From NCBI GenBank assembly GCA_032209605.1, contig JASFXZ010000005.1:26710905-26774904 (forward strand): a stretch of 64,000 nucleotides of DNA. The letters run 5' to 3'. Under the pieces are notes generated by a model. It saw only the letters and a list, made by a program, of their open reading frames with translations. It made no database searches and was not told the DNA's origin. The DNA is from Mactromeris polynyma (taxonomy: Eukaryota; Mollusca; Bivalvia; Venerida; Mactridae). The translations under genes and the position numbers were made by a program. Numbering within the stretch: position 1 is the stretch's first letter; each line of letters begins with the position of its first letter. Of this stretch, positions 61,901 through 64,000 are shown piece by piece.

Positions 61901-62369
61901 AACAACTTTGTAAGATTACATTAAGTTGACAGTTATAATATAGTGGTAAAGACATAGGCACAACTCATCTTAACAACCACCAAATAGGAAACAGCCGACG
62001 ATACTAGCAACTGTGTTCAATTCTGACAATTTCAAAGCCAACCAGTAATATAAGCAAGGGTGTCAATAAGAGCCAGTAGCCGGCAAGTTATCCGATAACT
62101 TATGTATCATCACCCGACTACTTTTCTTGTACGAGTGATTATAATTAAGGGGAGTACCCCCCAGACCCCCGCCTACTTTTGATGATTTTCCAGCTAGTTC
62201 AAATATTAGTGACACTCCCGATAAGAGTAGCCTAGGCAACAGACAGATGGACAGACAACTGGTCAGCACAACTTTTTTTCAATAATTACCTTTCCTGCAA
62301 GGTGATCCCTAGGTGCCCCTATTGCGAAAAATGGCATTCCGAAGTAATTTCCGCTGGTCATAGCATACC
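45840..62369 (-). CDS. Integrin alpha subunit, C-terminal 828 residues; N-terminus beyond the right edge
   Basis: Eighteen minus-strand exons: 62369-62290, 59276-59196, 58210-58058, 57387-57282, 56169-55984, 55137-54928, 53920-53769, 52906-52763, 52531-52325, 51616-51429, 50832-50794, 50672-50517, 49907-49733, 48803-48639, 48153-48034, 47752-47660, 46997-46878, 45950-45840. All junctions agree in phase. Order: later FG-GAP blades with DVNNDGMDD-, DINKDRYND- and DMNDDNLND-type cation loops; thigh (CFKVKACFNYEARAY); DCPNNECSTDL; calf regions with CGFGNPMSNDTG and HIYEMSNKGPSP; NCNNADCSRYECEL before the membrane; one transmembrane helix; cytoplasmic KCGFFKRKR and a 32-residue tail. Integrin alpha chains pair with beta chains for adhesion to matrix or cells. 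No furin site was recognised in the calf region. Subclass (RGD, laminin, alpha4/9, other) cannot be settled without the N-terminus and an alignment. Confidence 0.97.
46093..46585 (-). repeat. Inverted copy of the 39590-40436 family in the last integrin intron
   Basis: Left edge GCGTCCATAGGACACAGATG then CCCCCACTT mirrors the right end of the plus-strand copy. Two array units (ACACAAGATT at 46361 and 46529) are followed by a GGACGGACGGAC microsatellite at the far end. Confidence 0.75.
49140..49330 (+). repeat. Intronic repeat with two TGACGTCA (CRE) sites, copy 1
   Basis: Shares GAAAACGCAACATGTGA, GCAAGCAGGAAACAA, GGGGCAAATATTG, CTGTCAGTACATGGTGACGT and CACTTAAAGAAGAG with 54727-54901. Exact CRE palindromes TGACGTCA are at 49259-49266 and 49287-49294, 28 bases apart. 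Confidence 0.75.
54358..54650 (+). repeat. Dispersed repeat with GACCTAGTTTTTGACC motif
   Basis: TGACCTAGTTTTTGACC, ATGACCTAGTTTCAAACCTG, ATCAAGACAAACATTCTGAC and TATGAAGATTGGGTAAAAAT form a pattern that I recall as a very common bivalve repeat. It lies next to the second CRE repeat in an integrin intron. Confidence 0.5.
54727..54901 (+). repeat. Intronic CRE-bearing repeat, copy 2
   Basis: Diverged copy of 49140-49330. The first CRE is exact (54829-54836); the second is TGACATCA (54857-54864). Its right edge lies 27 bases from the splice donor end of the thigh exon at 54928. Confidence 0.75.
56229..56625. mobile_element. MITE with about 48-bp terminal inverted repeats and 9-bp flanking repeat
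   Basis: Left end CATCCTTGGTACCCAGGCTA and on to TATGATACCCTGGG matches the reverse complement of the right end (CCCAGGGTATCATATATGTA ... ACCGAGGATG) with about four mismatches in 48. ATAAATAAA flanks both sides (56220-56228, 56626-56634). Non-coding. It lies in an intron between two FG-GAP exons. Confidence 0.82.
57734..57930 (+). repeat. tRNA-derived SINE-like copy
   Basis: Head: TGGTCGAAGGGTAGAGCACC, CCTGATCCGAAGG and GGTCGAATCCC. Body: AACTTCACAATCCC, GGTACTGGTTAGTAATCC, CATAACTTGTGTCAC. Same family and orientation as 43526-43720. Confidence 0.6.
60216..60376 (+). mobile_element. Second copy of the 161-bp repeat found at 18715-18875
   Basis: Same start (TTTGTTTCATCGGGTTTAA), end (GGAGGAAAATCGACATT) and length; few substitutions. 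Located in a long integrin intron. Confidence 0.75.
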
Positions 62370-62599
62370 CTGAAATACAAATACTGTGTAGAAGTATAAC
62401 ATTAAGGCCATTCTGATTGAATGGTTAATTTGTGTTACCTTGGAAACTTCGCTGACAGCCAATCAAAAGCACTCAAATGCCAATCTGGCCTCTTACATGC
62501 AGGATTATTTGTGTTTCACTTTCCAGTATATCAAGGGTTGACAGGCAAAAACACAACAAGTCCATCTGCTTCTTTATTCATATGTAGTTAAAATAGTTT

Positions 62600-62805
62600 C
62601 AGGGTTTCCCTAGAATTTTTCACCTAGGGGTCCTTGGAGCCTCGTGTTTGATAAATTGGGGGTCCTTAGTAAATTTGTAGGGTCCCAGATATGCAGTTTA
62701 TACTTGACAAAAGTTAATGTTAGGAGTCCCAGGGATGCACAGTAAGTTGAAATGGGAAGAAAAGGGAGTCAGGGACTCAAGATTTCTGCGTCAGGGAAAT
62801 TCCTG
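62600..62805. mobile_element. Putative MITE related to 13288-13660
   Basis: Begins CAGGGTTTCCCTAG and ends TCAGGGAAATTCCTG. Internal GGGGTCCTT and GGGATGCA motifs match the 13.3-kb element. Confidence 0.4.
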
Positions 62806-64000
62806 TGGTTTTGCATTCACCCCGTTCTGGTGTATACATTTAATAATCTTTAAAAACAAAATTGACCAACCAACTTATCCCAAATATTGTGGGTACTACA
62901 AACAAATATTTTTAAGGAGAGCTATAAGGACCATCAATCTGTGATACAAAGATATAAACGTATACCTGGCCCAAGTAGCCAGCAAATCATTTTTTAGACT
63001 TGGTCTTAAAATGAGGTGGTTTCTTATCATAGGTAAAATTCAAAACAAATTACCAATTAGCAAACTGTGTTGGTGTATAGTAACTGGGTAAATACTGATA
63101 GTTATGCAGGTGAAGTGATGTTGTTTATAGATTTTGCTATCATTGCCTTCAAATTAAATCTTGAAAATTTAAATTGAAGATTAATTTCAAAGTTAAGATC
63201 TTTTATTAAATGGAAACAAGGAATACTTGTCAAGTATCTGCTTGGAGTTGCATTTTGAAACGCATTCCATCCACCCAATACATTAATAAATTTCACTTAC
63301 AGGATAGATACTTTCATTAATTTAGCTTATACTTAAAATTTAAAAAACCCATCAAACTCTGAAAACCTTTCACTAAATCGTTATCCATTGAATTGTACTG
63401 GTCTCATTGGTTTTATATAACATGACGTTACATGAGAACACCAGCCAATTCAGCATTATGACATGCTTATTATACATACATCATAATTATAGTCACATAG
63501 ACAACAAATAAAATAATGCAGGCATTGTATTCCAGGATAAAGCCATATCAATTCTCCTACAAAGTACTACATGTGCTCATAAATAATTTATTGCTAAAAT
63601 ATAAGAACTGATAAAAGCTTTGTGGTGAATAATGGCACTGAAGGAATGATAAGCCTCCAATGCCACTGTACAGAGAGAAATTGCAAAGACTTCTATCAAA
63701 GTCATAAAATATTCAGAATTCCCCTCAAAAGTGAGAGGAATTTGATGACTTCAGAACAGCACTACATGTGTTACAACCAATTTCTTTCCCCATAGAATTA
63801 TGCAGATAAAATTGTTATATCAAGAGCCCAGGATCATCAACATTAATCAGCACTCAAAGCTTACACACTATCACTCAAACCTCTTAGATCTCAAAGGCAG
63901 TGGATCACAAAGTAACAGTTGGAAAGAAGAAAGCATTATAATTCATTTTGTACTACAAATCTGAGCACTCCGACCCAGCAAAGTCAATCTGAAGTTCTAA
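62806..64000. other. Noncoding right end, presumed integrin intron
   Basis: No exon was found upstream of 62369 in the window, so the next integrin exon must lie beyond 64000. 63900-63915 (CAGTGGATCACAAAG) also occurs at about 47518 and, diverged, at 13703, a further small repeat family. Confidence 0.5.

Larger units (their letters stand above)
55984..62369 (-). other. Beta-propeller (FG-GAP) exons of the integrin alpha gene
   Basis: Exons 62369-62290 to 56169-55984 encode repeats GYAMTSGNYFG...AIGAPR, FFGGALCSVDVNNDGMDDLM then VAAP, ARFGSSIASLGDINKDRYND then VVIGAP, and LMSFGISFSKAEDMNDDNLN then DIAVGAY. These are FG-GAP blades with calcium-binding loops (D-x-D/N-x-D-x-x-x-D). They correspond to about the last four to five of seven blades; any inserted I domain would be upstream, outside the window. 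Confidence 0.93.

Noticed and set aside
1..64000. CRISPR arrays, operons, prophage or other bacterial systems
   Set aside because: Repeats are minisatellites or mobile elements without spacer structure; genes have spliceosomal introns.

Overview
The window is AT-rich animal nuclear DNA with split genes, long introns, GT-AG splice sites and many interspersed repeats. Two of the four genes have clear animal orthologues (TMEM98 and an integrin alpha chain). Several repeats look like families I know from bivalve genomes, so a bivalve or other lophotrochozoan mollusc is the best guess. That part is recognition from memory, not a search. There are no bacterial genes, operons or CRISPR arrays.

Layout. 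(1) About 1-8.2 kb, minus strand: the 5' part of a chromatin-reader gene, with eight coding exons joined in phase. They encode a CW zinc finger, a PWWP domain and then an ARID domain, and the gene runs off the left edge. CW plus PWWP is the ZCWPW1-type pairing; the ARID is unexpected. A 3' piece of a LINE lies antisense in one intron. (2) About 8.3-20.7 kb: no protein gene recognised; SINE-like repeats, TIR elements, a 26-bp-arm palindrome and a 30-bp minisatellite split by another repeat. (3) 20.7-26.5 kb, plus strand: a complete five-coding-exon TMEM98 orthologue of 243 aa, whose last codons and stop lie in the first unit of a 3' tandem repeat. (4) 26.5-37.8 kb: non-coding, with an 832-bp hAT-type non-autonomous element, a broken MULE-like transposase remnant that keeps a splice junction, and an inverted/direct repeat cluster at 35.2-35.9 kb. 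(5) 37.8-41.6 kb, plus strand: a two-exon gene for an unrecognised protein with nine near-identical 16-residue repeats and a C-terminal C2H2 zinc-finger pair. (6) 45.8-62.4 kb, minus strand: 18 exons covering the last 828 residues of an integrin alpha subunit, from the later beta-propeller blades through thigh and calf domains to the transmembrane helix and GFFKR tail. Its N-terminus lies beyond the right edge.

The genes do not form an evident pathway. The zinc-finger gene and the integrin gene converge tail to tail. The ZCWPW1-like gene starts near 8.2 kb, facing a plus-strand splice donor about 60 bp away, which could mark a bidirectional promoter. All exon boundaries below were derived by hand from GT/AG sites, reading phase and protein similarity; no alignment or transcript data were available.
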